A stretch of 64,000 nt of DNA from Fen-1038 sp042408355 (GTDB taxonomy: Bacteria > Chloroflexota > Anaerolineae > Anaerolineales > Villigracilaceae), in contig JBHORD010000033.1 in the NCBI GenBank assembly GCA_042408355.1, forward strand, positions 1 to 64,000, read 5' to 3'. This document shows, in pieces, positions 7,901-15,522 of the stretch; the stretch's first letter is position 1; the number at the start of each line of letters is the position of its first letter. The position numbers were made by a program, and so were the translations under genes. Under the pieces are notes generated by a model. It was not told where the DNA came from. It did not search any database and saw only the letters and a program-made list of their open reading frames with translations.

Positions 7901-8191
7901 TCAGCGGAGATCAGCCACAGGGCGGGGGGAGGAGCCCCGTGTCCGGCGGGAAGAGGCGGGTTTACGTCCGGTGGGCTTGCCCGCGTTGGGATCCAAAAGC
8001 GTCGCCAGCCACGAGATGGCTTTCTCGTCGTATTCGCGGCGTCCACAGACATCACAAACCCAGGCTGGGAAATTTTGAACCGTGATGAGTTCCTCGCCCA
8101 GCCACGTAAAGTAGGTGATGAATCGCAAATTCATCACGCCTGCCTGACATTCAGTGCATGGGATTGATTCGGAGGATTTATCTTTATTCAT
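7901..8191 (-). CDS. YgiT-type zinc finger protein, 96 aa
   Basis: Two CxxC pairs, at residues 12/15 and 46/49, are spaced as in the N-terminal zinc domain of MqsA/YgiT antitoxins. The helix-turn-helix that follows in MqsA is absent; instead the C-terminus (about 65-96) is a disordered Arg/Pro/Ser tail. No toxin gene of the MqsR type is adjacent. The protein sits between lepB and a hypothetical gene with short gaps, so it is co-transcribed with lepB. A free-standing zinc-binding adaptor is as likely as an antitoxin remnant. Confidence 0.7.
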   Translation of the reverse strand: MNKDKSSESIPCTECQAGVMNLRFITYFTWLGEELITVQNFPAWVCDVCGRREYDEKAISWLATLLDPNAGKPTGRKPASSRRTRGSSPRPVADLR

Positions 8192-8199
8192 GGGTGCCT

Positions 8200-8790
8200 C
8201 TATGGTGCGGCGAGTGCGATTCTCACGTGATCAATCATGGCCCATTCCGGCGGCGGCCAGTAAATCAACAAAGCTTTGCCGATCACATTTTGCATCGGCA
8301 GGTAGCCCCACGCGTGCGAATCGGACGAGTCGTTGCGGTTATCGCCCAGCACGAACAAATAACCCGCCGGCACCTGCCATTCGCCTTCGTAATTTGGCGC
8401 GGCGGCAATATACGGTTCATTGAGCGTCTGTCCATTGACGATAACCCTGCCGCCTCGAATGACGATCTTGTCGCCGGGCAGGCCGATGACGCGTTTGATC
8501 AGATCAAGATCGGGGGTGTTGACTGAGCGGAACACGATGATGTCGCCGCGCGTCGGCGTGCCGGTTCGGTAGGCGAGTTTGTTTACCAGAACGAATTCGC
8601 CGTCATGCAGGGTGGGCATCATGCTGAAGCCATCCACGCGCACGCGCGCTGAAACGGCATTGATGACCAAAAACAAAACAAGCGCCAGCCCGACGGTTTC
8701 GAACAGATCCATGAAGAAACGTTTCAGTTCGGGTTTTTCCTGTACCGGAGCCTGCGGCTCGGGCTGGCTTTGGGGTTGCACAGTTTCCAA
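8200..8790 (-). CDS. lepB: Signal peptidase I, 196 aa
   Basis: Type I signal peptidase that removes signal peptides from exported proteins on the outer face of the membrane. A single N-terminal membrane segment (about residues 30-47) precedes the catalytic Ser in G-F-S-M-M-P-T at about residue 56. The catalytic Lys lies in L-I-K-R-V-I-G-L-P-G-D at about 99, and the conserved G-D-N-R-N-D-S-x-D-S box near 150. I place the start at the TTG at 8790, five bases after GGAGG; a TTG at 8802 would lie upstream of that ribosome binding site. An ATG at 8794 is in another frame and leads nowhere. A TATAAT at 8814-8819 gives the operon its own promoter. The next genes, a zinc-finger protein and a hypothetical, follow closely. 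Confidence 0.9.
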   Translation of the reverse strand: METVQPQSQPEPQAPVQEKPELKRFFMDLFETVGLALVLFLVINAVSARVRVDGFSMMPTLHDGEFVLVNKLAYRTGTPTRGDIIVFRSVNTPDLDLIKRVIGLPGDKIVIRGGRVIVNGQTLNEPYIAAAPNYEGEWQVPAGYLFVLGDNRNDSSDSHAWGYLPMQNVIGKALLIYWPPPEWAMIDHVRIALAAP

Positions 8791-8813
8791 CCATACCTCC
8801 AAATTTCTATCTG

Positions 8814-8819
8814 ATTATA
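8814..8819 (-). promoter_or_regulatory. -10 box of the lepB operon
   Basis: TATAAT on the minus strand, overlapping the stop codon of the methyltransferase gene. It implies a transcript starting about 15 bases before the TTG start. No good -35 is visible. Confidence 0.5.
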
Positions 8820-9546
8820 CCTGACCCCACGCGAAGTACGTCGGCACGTTCCATACGTGCGCGCCGCGTGTCCGCGCCTCTTCACCCAGACGCTTCATTT
8901 TCAAGATTTCTTCCGCCGGAACGATCCCCGTTAAATCGGATTCGAGCGTCATCCATTCCTTTGCCCATTCTTCGGGATCGAGCGCTTCGGCGCCTCGACT
9001 TTGAATGGCGCCCGTTTCGATAATTTTGATTCCCGCCTGATGAAACAATTCCGCCAAACGCCCGCCGAGGCCCACATCCGCGCCCTGACGCCTCAACGAT
9101 TCGGTCTGCCATTTTCCCAACACGGCCAACGGCGCGGGTTGATCTTGCCGTGCGGTGTAATCCGGTTCGGCAAAGGCAATGATGTGGCGGCTTGATTTTG
9201 TCACGCGTTTCATTTCGCGGATCGCTTTCAACGGCTCCTTGACCCATAGCAAAAGATAATGACAGAAGGTAATGTCAAAGCTCCCGCTTGGATAGGGAAG
9301 ACGATTCGCGTCGCCGCGTACGAGGCAGACGTTCGCCGTGCGCCTCCTGCATTCGACCAGCGCGGCCGCGTCGAGGTCGAGGCCGTGAAGCGCGGCGGGC
9401 GTCCGAAGGGCCGAAAGAACCGCGCCCGTGCCGCATCCCACTTCAAGCACCGCGCCGGCTTTCGCCAACCCCGCTTGCTTGAAAAGATACCCGCGCAGTT
9501 CGCGCGTCCATTGCGCTTGTTGAACGTAACGATCATGCCAGTTCAT
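8815..9546 (-). CDS. SAM-dependent class I methyltransferase, 243 aa
   Basis: Motif I is V-L-E-V-G-C-G-T-G at residues 34-42, the acidic residue ending strand 2 is in H-G-L-D-L-D near 58, and post-I motifs follow (R-G-D-A-N-R-L-P-Y near 80, then S-F-D-I-T-F-C-H). This is a UbiE/Methyltransf_11-like Rossmann methyltransferase. The substrate cannot be told from sequence. It lies 3 bases after the upstream metalloprotease-like lipoprotein and ends on the lepB promoter, so it closes that operon. Confidence 0.8.
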   Translation of the reverse strand: MNWHDRYVQQAQWTRELRGYLFKQAGLAKAGAVLEVGCGTGAVLSALRTPAALHGLDLDAAALVECRRRTANVCLVRGDANRLPYPSGSFDITFCHYLLLWVKEPLKAIREMKRVTKSSRHIIAFAEPDYTARQDQPAPLAVLGKWQTESLRRQGADVGLGGRLAELFHQAGIKIIETGAIQSRGAEALDPEEWAKEWMTLESDLTGIVPAEEILKMKRLGEEARTRGAHVWNVPTYFAWGQV

Positions 9547-9549
9547 GGT

Positions 9550-10590
9550 TTACGGATTTGCCGCGCACAGATTTTGCAGGATTTGTCTGCGTAGTTGAAC
9601 GAGTTCAGGATATTCATAAAAGAATTTGATCTTCTGGTCGGCGATGCTGTTGCTCTTCGGCCTTGGACTCAAAATATAGTAAGCCCATGTCTCGGCGATG
9701 TCTTCCGATGGATCGGTGACGGCATAATCATCAATGAACTGATCCTGATATTTGTTGTAGAACGCCTCCAGGCGATTCTCGCGTTTCTGGTCGTTTTGGA
9801 TATTGTCAATCTTTTGCCATTCATTGTAGATGCCGGTCCAGAAACGATTGAAGAAGACGTTGATGTAGGAATCCTTTGCGCTGCAGCCCTCGCCAGGGAA
9901 GTAGGTGGGGCAGGCTTGAACTTCCTCGTTGAGAATAGCCTCGTCTTGCGGATTGCGGAACACGCGCAGATCGGGCGGCACTTGCGACGGATTCAATGTC
10001 AATAAATGGCCGAATTCATGCAGCATTGTGAATGCCAGGTTTTTCGCGTCGGGCGCATCGGCAATGTCCACTTCGAGGATCCATGCATTGGGATCGTAGG
10101 GAGTTTGCTCCACCGCGCCGAGCACATTGCCCGGCCCATCTGTGATGATTTCGTATTGGCGGATCATTGTGCGCTGGTCCTGCGGGATGATGTTCGCAAA
10201 TAAATCCCAGGCTTGTTTTTGCAGTTTGAAATCGTTTTGATATTTGATCAGATTCCTCGGGACTTTTTCCAAAATCGGATTGACAATGTCGTTGGCGTTC
10301 ACCGTATAAATGACCATTGGAAGGTCGGCTTGATCGCCCGTATCCACCTGAGGAAAGCTGGAATTTTGATTGGCGGCGTTATTGGCCGCATCAAGGATGG
10401 ACGCCGTTTCTGCCGGACAGGAATCCGCCGTCTGAAGAGTTGGCGTCGGCGGCGCGGCTGCGGCTGTTGTTGTTACGGTCAAAGCGGGCGGCGCAGGCGT
10501 CTCGCCGAGGATCAAGCGCGTGGCGGCGCGGCAGGCCAGCGTCGAGGCAAGCACGACTGCTGCAAACAAAACGATGCGGAGATGCCTCAT
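9550..10590 (-). CDS. Lipoprotein with HEFGH zinc-protease motif, paralogue A, 346 aa
   Basis: I start it at the ATG at 10590; the TTG at 10608 gives a 6-residue extension with no ribosome binding site. A signal peptide with Cys at residue 20 (L-A-C) is followed by a Thr/Ala/Pro linker. The sequence H-E-F-G-H at residues 191-195, then L-L-T-L-N, is a zincin active site. A conserved E-D-I-A-E-T-W-A about 100 residues later could supply a third Glu ligand as in gluzincins. It would be a membrane-anchored extracellular metallopeptidase. The adjacent paralogue at 10660-11748 shares the motif, the downstream E-D-I-A-E and a C-terminal pattern F-F-Y-E/N-F/Y-P-E-L-V-Q-L-R. Peptidase activity is inferred from the motif only. 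Confidence 0.75.
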   Translation of the reverse strand: MRHLRIVLFAAVVLASTLACRAATRLILGETPAPPALTVTTTAAAAPPTPTLQTADSCPAETASILDAANNAANQNSSFPQVDTGDQADLPMVIYTVNANDIVNPILEKVPRNLIKYQNDFKLQKQAWDLFANIIPQDQRTMIRQYEIITDGPGNVLGAVEQTPYDPNAWILEVDIADAPDAKNLAFTMLHEFGHLLTLNPSQVPPDLRVFRNPQDEAILNEEVQACPTYFPGEGCSAKDSYINVFFNRFWTGIYNEWQKIDNIQNDQKRENRLEAFYNKYQDQFIDDYAVTDPSEDIAETWAYYILSPRPKSNSIADQKIKFFYEYPELVQLRRQILQNLCAANP

Positions 10591-10659
10591 GCGGCTAGGA
10601 TACCACAACGTCCGCGCCGGCCTTCATTCCAACATCAATCTGTAAGGCGCGCGAACGCC

Positions 10660-11748
10660 TCATTGTCCGAAGGCGTAATTGCAAATGCCGTAGATGATTT
10701 GATTGCGCAATTGAACGAGTTCGGGAAAGTTGTAGAAGAACAAAACTTTTCGGCTGGCGATGCTGTCGGGCGCGGGTTTGGGCATCAGAACAAAATGCGC
10801 CCAGCTTTCGGCGATATCTTCCTCCGGGCTGGTGGCGGCATACGGGCTGACAAACTGGGTCGGATGGCTTCGATAAAAACGCGCCAGCAGACTCAGGTAA
10901 ACGCTTTGATCCTTTTCGGCGTTGATCTGACTCCATTCGGGATACAGTTTTGGCCAGAATTCCTGAAAGAATTGATTGATGTAAGAATTGGGCTGACTGC
11001 ATCCCACGTCGGTGAAATATTGCGGACAGGCGGCGGCCTCCTGTTGATAAATTTGCATATCATTCGGATGAGATAAAACGGCAACATCCGGCGTGACTTG
11101 TGTGTCGTTCAGGGTGAGCAAATGACCAAATTCATGGATGAGGGTAAACGTTAAATTTCGTGGACTGCTGGCATCCACGATGTCCACGTTGAGCGCCCAA
11201 TCCCGAGGCGAATCCGATGATTGTTCGACGGCGGCAAGCATGCCGCCTTTCCCGTCAGTTGAAATGATGAAATGAGTCAATTCCGTTCGTTGGTCGGCGG
11301 GAATGATCGTCGAAAAATATTGCCATATCTTTTGCTGGGCGGTCGTGTCCTTTTCATACGGGATCAGGTCGGAGGGAAGGTTCGCCGCGAAAGTTGGAGA
11401 ACCGAGCTGGTCGCCGTTGATCGGATACGTAACAAGCGTGGTGGGGTGGATCTCCAGCGAGCGGGGATTCGCGACGCGCGGCGGCGAAAGCGGGACATTG
11501 CTTGCCTGCAGAACCGAAGTCAACTTCGAAATGCAGACGTTGGCGCAATCGCCATTTGGACATTTGATGATCGGAGTTGGCTGGGGGGTATCTGTGGAGG
11601 TGGATAAGGGAACGGGGAGCGATGGAGCCAGCGTCGCGATCAATGGCGCGATCCTGGTGGGGATTGAAGCGGTCGCATTACAGGCCAGCAGGAATGTGGT
11701 CGCGATCAATGCAACCAGGACCATCTGAAGTTTAATTTTGGGTCTCAT
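10660..11748 (-). CDS. Lipoprotein with HEFGH zinc-protease motif, paralogue B, 362 aa
   Basis: A signal peptide with lipobox L-L-A-C (Cys 23) is followed by a Pro/Thr/Ser-rich linker and a small Cys cluster (C-P-N-G-D-C, then C at about 72). Zinc motif H-E-F-G-H lies at residues 205-209 and E-E-D-I-A-E-S-W-A downstream. The gene is clearly a tandem duplicate of the one at 9550-10590: the same order of motifs, the same Cys-containing segment A-C-P-x-Y-F, and the same C-terminal P-E-L-V-Q-L-R-x-Q-I. It is the first gene of a three-gene minus operon with its paralogue and a methyltransferase. Substrate unknown. Confidence 0.75.
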   Translation of the reverse strand: MRPKIKLQMVLVALIATTFLLACNATASIPTRIAPLIATLAPSLPVPLSTSTDTPQPTPIIKCPNGDCANVCISKLTSVLQASNVPLSPPRVANPRSLEIHPTTLVTYPINGDQLGSPTFAANLPSDLIPYEKDTTAQQKIWQYFSTIIPADQRTELTHFIISTDGKGGMLAAVEQSSDSPRDWALNVDIVDASSPRNLTFTLIHEFGHLLTLNDTQVTPDVAVLSHPNDMQIYQQEAAACPQYFTDVGCSQPNSYINQFFQEFWPKLYPEWSQINAEKDQSVYLSLLARFYRSHPTQFVSPYAATSPEEDIAESWAHFVLMPKPAPDSIASRKVLFFYNFPELVQLRNQIIYGICNYAFGQ

Positions 11749-11844
11749 ATCGAAACTATTTTATCCCGTCTGCTTAATGGCAAATGAACCGGCATGAGCC
11801 GTTGTTTATCCGACTTTATCGGCAATCGGCTAAAAACCGACTTC

Positions 11845-11905
11845 GGACGCTGATCAACGCAGAAAACGCGGACTTTTTCTTATGGATCAGCGTTTTTCTG
11901 CGTCC
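11845..11905. repeat. Imperfect inverted repeat in the 11749-11926 intergenic gap
   Basis: Ends GGACGC (11845) and GCGTCC (11905) with inner GATC-containing arms (GCTGATC and GATCAGC) and the text acgcagaaaacgcgg / gtttttctgcg. It belongs in style to the dispersed CTTCGCG/CGCAGAAA-type repeats elsewhere in the window. The rest of the gap shows no gene. Confidence 0.45.
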
Positions 11906-11926
11906 CAATTTTATTTCCGGTAGAGT

Positions 11927-13057
11927 CTATTTTCGATAAATCTTTTCCCAGGGATCGCGCAGCAGGTTGCCTAAAATTTTATCTGCCATGCCCTGCGCGG
12001 GAAGGACGTCGCCATCCGGCTCGACATACAGCCAGGCCTTTCCGGCTCCTTGCGGGACTTCATCTTCTACCGTTCGTTGAGCGACCGGATTCTCAGCCGA
12101 AAACGGCACCGGCAAATCCCAGCGCAGAGTCATTCCCAGCGAGGCGGCGGTATCGTGCAAATTGTGCATGGCGTCATGCAAGGACGCCTCGGAGGCGCTC
12201 AGCGACAAACTCTTGACGCCGAGATCAGACATACGTTTCAATGTCTCTTTTGCGTTTTGAATGTTTTGCGGCTTCAGCGTGAAATGCGCCGTGACGAAAA
12301 TATCTTCCGGCATGATGTGTTCGAGCGCCTTCCATGAATCGCTGTTGTCGGGCTGAAGCAAAAAGAGAATGTGATCGAGTCCCGTCTTCAATAACAGATC
12401 AAGATAATTTTTATCGGCGAGTTTCAAACCGTCGGTTAACAACCCGCAGACCTGACCGTTCTTCTCGGCGCGGGCAATGAGATCGGGCAGGTCATCGCGC
12501 AGAGTCGCTTCGCCGCCGGTGAATGTGACGTGCGGGATTCCGAATTGCCATGCGCTGTCGAGAACGGCGCGCCATTCGTCGGTGGTGAGTTCGCGGTCGA
12601 CGCGTTTGACCGGGGCATACTCCGCTTGCGTGCCGGCGGGCAGGCGATAGGTCAGCGCGCAGTCGAGGCGCAGCGGGGCGGCGAGCTCGGCTGAATGCGG
12701 CGCAACCCGCTCAAAGTCGAGGTAAGAGACGGGATCCAAATCCGCCGCCGTCGCCAATCTTTGAATGCGCGCCGCGAAGTCGTTGTAATCCTGCAAGGCG
12801 GTCTTTCGATTGATGCGATAACGCGAGGCGACCTCCTTTGCCGCCTCCTCCGGCGCGGTGCCTTTGATGAAGTGGTAGGCAAATTCCGCCGCCGTCGGAT
12901 TCAGGTGTAAAACCGTCGCGGCGTTGACGATCAGCACGCCGGAGCCATCGGGATGCAATCGCAGATGAATTCGATACGGAGGCTGATCCTGCGGCGCGGA
13001 TTGTTTCTGATACAGGCCCGCCTGCACGGGTTGGACTTTGGTAAAGAATTTTTTCAT
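11927..13057 (-). CDS. Radical SAM paralogue lacking the CxxxCxxC cluster motif (pseudoenzyme), 376 aa
   Basis: The start is the ATG at 13057, eight bases after GGAGGG; the longer frame only reads back into the neighbour. Residues 28-100 form a PqqD-like domain (H-L-R-L-H-P-D-G-S-G, then V-L-H-L-N-P-T-A-A). A radical SAM barrel follows that is plainly homologous to the enzyme at 14158-15495. Where that protein has C-N-N-D-C-A-H-C, this one reads L-P-A-G-T-Q-A-E-Y with no Cys, while the SAM-binding G-G-E (181-183) and the following A-T-L-R are kept. It also ends before the SPASM cysteines. It therefore cannot carry the 4Fe-4S clusters. The kept fold and peptide-binding domain suggest a partner or scaffold. 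It is the last gene of the operon, 11 bases after the preceding one. Confidence 0.85.
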   Translation of the reverse strand: MKKFFTKVQPVQAGLYQKQSAPQDQPPYRIHLRLHPDGSGVLIVNAATVLHLNPTAAEFAYHFIKGTAPEEAAKEVASRYRINRKTALQDYNDFAARIQRLATAADLDPVSYLDFERVAPHSAELAAPLRLDCALTYRLPAGTQAEYAPVKRVDRELTTDEWRAVLDSAWQFGIPHVTFTGGEATLRDDLPDLIARAEKNGQVCGLLTDGLKLADKNYLDLLLKTGLDHILFLLQPDNSDSWKALEHIMPEDIFVTAHFTLKPQNIQNAKETLKRMSDLGVKSLSLSASEASLHDAMHNLHDTAASLGMTLRWDLPVPFSAENPVAQRTVEDEVPQGAGKAWLYVEPDGDVLPAQGMADKILGNLLRDPWEKIYRK

Positions 13058-13068
13058 GGTGCCCTCCA

Positions 13069-14100
13069 TCAACGAAATTGGAACACGCCCGATTCGAGAA
13101 AGAACAAAATGAAATAGCCGATCAACAAAATCAACCAGCCGGTGATTTGAATCGTCTCCAACAAACTTTGCCACGAGAGCGAGAAATTTTCCTGGATGGT
13201 TTCGATGATCCGCTCGAGGTTATCGAGTTTGTCTTTGATGGTCTCTTTCCATTCGTTCAAGTAAAATTCTTCGCGGATGGCGTGATAAAGCTGGGAGGTG
13301 TACCAATCGCCGATCAACAACAAATTTTGTTCGGTGTGCTCGAACTCGAGCATCAAATCGAGGCGGTGCTGCACAATGCGGCGAATCTGTCCGCGCGTGG
13401 GTCCGATGCGAAGGGCGCGGCGCGGGTCGGCGCGGAATTGTTCGTTGAGATCGCGCAGGCTGTTTTCGATGTTTTGGTCGAGTCGGCGGTAACGCATGAG
13501 CTGATAATTGCCGATCTTCATCAATTCGATGTCCGATTGAAAATCGTTGTCCGGCGCGATGATGACCGCGGCCTGCCAATCCACCAGCGTCAATTCGTCT
13601 TTTGAATAGCGTACGCGCGAACTGAGAATCTCGGCGATCTCCGGCTGGTCGAACGTCTCGCGTTGTGAGCGGATGAAACGCGCCAGCGCCGCGGCGTGCC
13701 TGTCAATGAATTTGTCCGGCGTCGGCGCGGCTTTTCCAAGCAGAAGGATGTAGTATTCCTCGAACATGCCGCTTTCGCGGTGTTCGGCGGGGACGAATTT
13801 TTCCTGCAAAGATTTTTCAATCGCGGCGCGTTGTTGAATCGCGGCGAGACTCAACACGTTGTCCAGCCTGAAGCGGAATTCGATCATCTGGATTCGGTCA
13901 TCGTAGCGCTGCCGCGTGACGGAAATCTGCACGCCTCTTACCTCGACGTTGGTCTGCTCCAGCGTTCTGACGGAGATGTCCACCGGCTGGAAGTACGGCG
14001 CGTCCTTCAAGCCGCGAATCTGTTCGGGCGGCTCGTTGGAGGCGTGCACGCGATCGGGGAAAGCAAGCAGGTAGCAAATCTCAGCGTTTTTCAAGGGCAT
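13069..14100 (-). CDS. Membrane-anchored protein of the radical SAM operon, 343 aa
   Basis: A soluble N-terminal part (residues 1-280) is followed by a charged, coiled-coil-like helix (W-K-E-T-I-K-D-K-L-D-N-L-E-R-I-I-E) and one C-terminal membrane segment at about 315-337. The layout, with a long helix carrying L-x-x-R-x-x-x-I-x-E before a terminal membrane anchor, recalls the RMD1/YagE (DUF155) family, but I cannot confirm membership. No catalytic motif is seen. It lies between the active and inactive radical SAM genes (57 and 11 bases), so it probably belongs to the same process at the membrane. No ribosome binding site is obvious before the ATG. Confidence 0.65.
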   Translation of the reverse strand: MPLKNAEICYLLAFPDRVHASNEPPEQIRGLKDAPYFQPVDISVRTLEQTNVEVRGVQISVTRQRYDDRIQMIEFRFRLDNVLSLAAIQQRAAIEKSLQEKFVPAEHRESGMFEEYYILLLGKAAPTPDKFIDRHAAALARFIRSQRETFDQPEIAEILSSRVRYSKDELTLVDWQAAVIIAPDNDFQSDIELMKIGNYQLMRYRRLDQNIENSLRDLNEQFRADPRRALRIGPTRGQIRRIVQHRLDLMLEFEHTEQNLLLIGDWYTSQLYHAIREEFYLNEWKETIKDKLDNLERIIETIQENFSLSWQSLLETIQITGWLILLIGYFILFFLESGVFQFR

Positions 14101-14157
14101 GTTTGATGGCGATCATTCCTGAAGGGGCGGGGCGAACGTCTGCGCTCCGAAATGCTT

Positions 14158-15495
14158 TCAACGTTCCGCCTTCAACTGAAACTGTAATGGACAGCCTCCG
14201 CCGCATTCGGGCGCAAGCGAACAACCATTGCACTTTGCGGGCAGGTTTTTTCGCTCACGCAACTGGACCGATAGATCGTGATTCCAAATCGAATCCCACG
14301 AATCGGTCAATATGTTGCCGAGCGGATGATAATACGACTGACACGGCAAAACGTTTCCATTCGATTCGATGCACATGCTGTACAGGGCGGCAGTACAGCC
14401 TTTGACGCCGAGATGGTTCGCGGTCGGGTCGAACTGGCAATATTGCGTGGGCGTGTACCAGAGGAGTTTTTGTCCGCGCTCGGCGGTTTTGCGCGTGGCA
14501 ATGTCGAGGAGGGGTTGAAGCTCACTTTCGCGCAAGCCCGTCCCAACGGTCAAGCCGTGACCGGAATAAATCAGCGCGTTGAGTCCAATGGTCGGCACGC
14601 CGAGGTCGGCGAGAAAGTCCAGTGTATCAGGAATCCTGGCGGCGTTGGTCTTCAGCATCGTGGTGTTGGTCATCACATAAAGCGGGCTGGCGAGCGCATT
14701 CTTGAGTCCGCGGATGGTTTGCTTGAATGCGCCTTTGGCGCGCATCATTTGATCATGGATTTCCTCATCGCACGATTCAACTGTGATTTGAACGTGGTCG
14801 AGGCCGGCATCAACCAATTGCCGCAAATAGTTTTCGTCAGCCAGACGCCGGGCGTTGGTGTTCAGGCCGGTGATTTGTCCGTTCGATTCGGCGTGACGAA
14901 TCAATTCCGGCAAGTCGTTGCGCAGCGTGGCCTCGCCGCCTGTGAAGACAATGTGCGGTATGCCCAATTCCCAAAGCTTATCCAGAATCAGTTTCCAGCG
15001 ATCCGTATCCAATTCCGGGAAGTTGCGTTCGCGCGCGTTGTAGCAGTGGGCGCAGTCATTGTTACAGCGGTACGTGACTGCCAAATCCATTCGATACGGC
15101 GCCGACGGCCGCGCGCTGAATGGCATGGTGGTTTCGAGGTCGAGTTCGTGAAGGGGGCATGCGCCGTCGGGGCGAATCAATTCAGTGAGTTGAAAGTGAA
15201 AGGTTGAAAGGTCGCCGCGCAGCTGACTGCCTTCCACGTTCCATTTCTTCGAGCAGATTTTGAGAATCTCATCATCGCCTTTGCCTTCGAGAATCATCCA
15301 GGCCATGAACGCTGCCGTCGGATTCAAGTGCATGACGCGGTTGGCATTGACGATCAGCGTGCCGCGTCCATCGGGATCAAGGCGCAAATGGGCGCGGCTC
15401 TTTTCCTCTTTTGCATCCAGGCGATAATGATAAAGTCCGGCTTTTGGATTTGCGGTTTTTGATTTTTGATTGAAAAGCGTAGCGAATAATGTCAT
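14158..15495 (-). CDS. Radical SAM/SPASM peptide maturase with N-terminal PqqD-like domain, 445 aa
   Basis: Residues 35-105 form a PqqD-like RiPP recognition domain (H-L-R-L-D-P-D-G-R-G, then V-M-H-L-N-P-T-A-A). The radical SAM core has the cluster motif C-N-N-D-C-A-H-C (Cys 144, 148, 151) and G-G-E at 186-188. The C-terminus carries a SPASM domain with seven Cys, ending C-N-G-C-x5-C-G-G-G-C-P. Enzymes of this layout use 5'-deoxyadenosyl radicals to form thioether or C-C links in peptides. The gene lies 27 bases after an exported protein with seven Cys in its last 19 residues, the obvious candidate substrate, and is followed by an inactive paralogue. The reaction type is inference; the domain assignment is firm. 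Confidence 0.9.
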   Translation of the reverse strand: MTLFATLFNQKSKTANPKAGLYHYRLDAKEEKSRAHLRLDPDGRGTLIVNANRVMHLNPTAAFMAWMILEGKGDDEILKICSKKWNVEGSQLRGDLSTFHFQLTELIRPDGACPLHELDLETTMPFSARPSAPYRMDLAVTYRCNNDCAHCYNARERNFPELDTDRWKLILDKLWELGIPHIVFTGGEATLRNDLPELIRHAESNGQITGLNTNARRLADENYLRQLVDAGLDHVQITVESCDEEIHDQMMRAKGAFKQTIRGLKNALASPLYVMTNTTMLKTNAARIPDTLDFLADLGVPTIGLNALIYSGHGLTVGTGLRESELQPLLDIATRKTAERGQKLLWYTPTQYCQFDPTANHLGVKGCTAALYSMCIESNGNVLPCQSYYHPLGNILTDSWDSIWNHDLSVQLRERKNLPAKCNGCSLAPECGGGCPLQFQLKAER

Positions 15496-15522
15496 GGTGG
15501 TACCTGTAATCGAAAATCGGAA

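Noticed and set aside
10213..11076. 287-codon plus-strand open frame over the HEFGH lipoprotein genes
   Set aside because: It is antisense to two paralogues with signal peptides and shared motifs, and its translation is low-complexity Arg/Gly-rich with no domain.
14278..15207. 309-codon plus-strand open frame over the radical SAM gene
   Set aside because: Shadow of the SPASM enzyme gene; no motif and no ribosome binding site.
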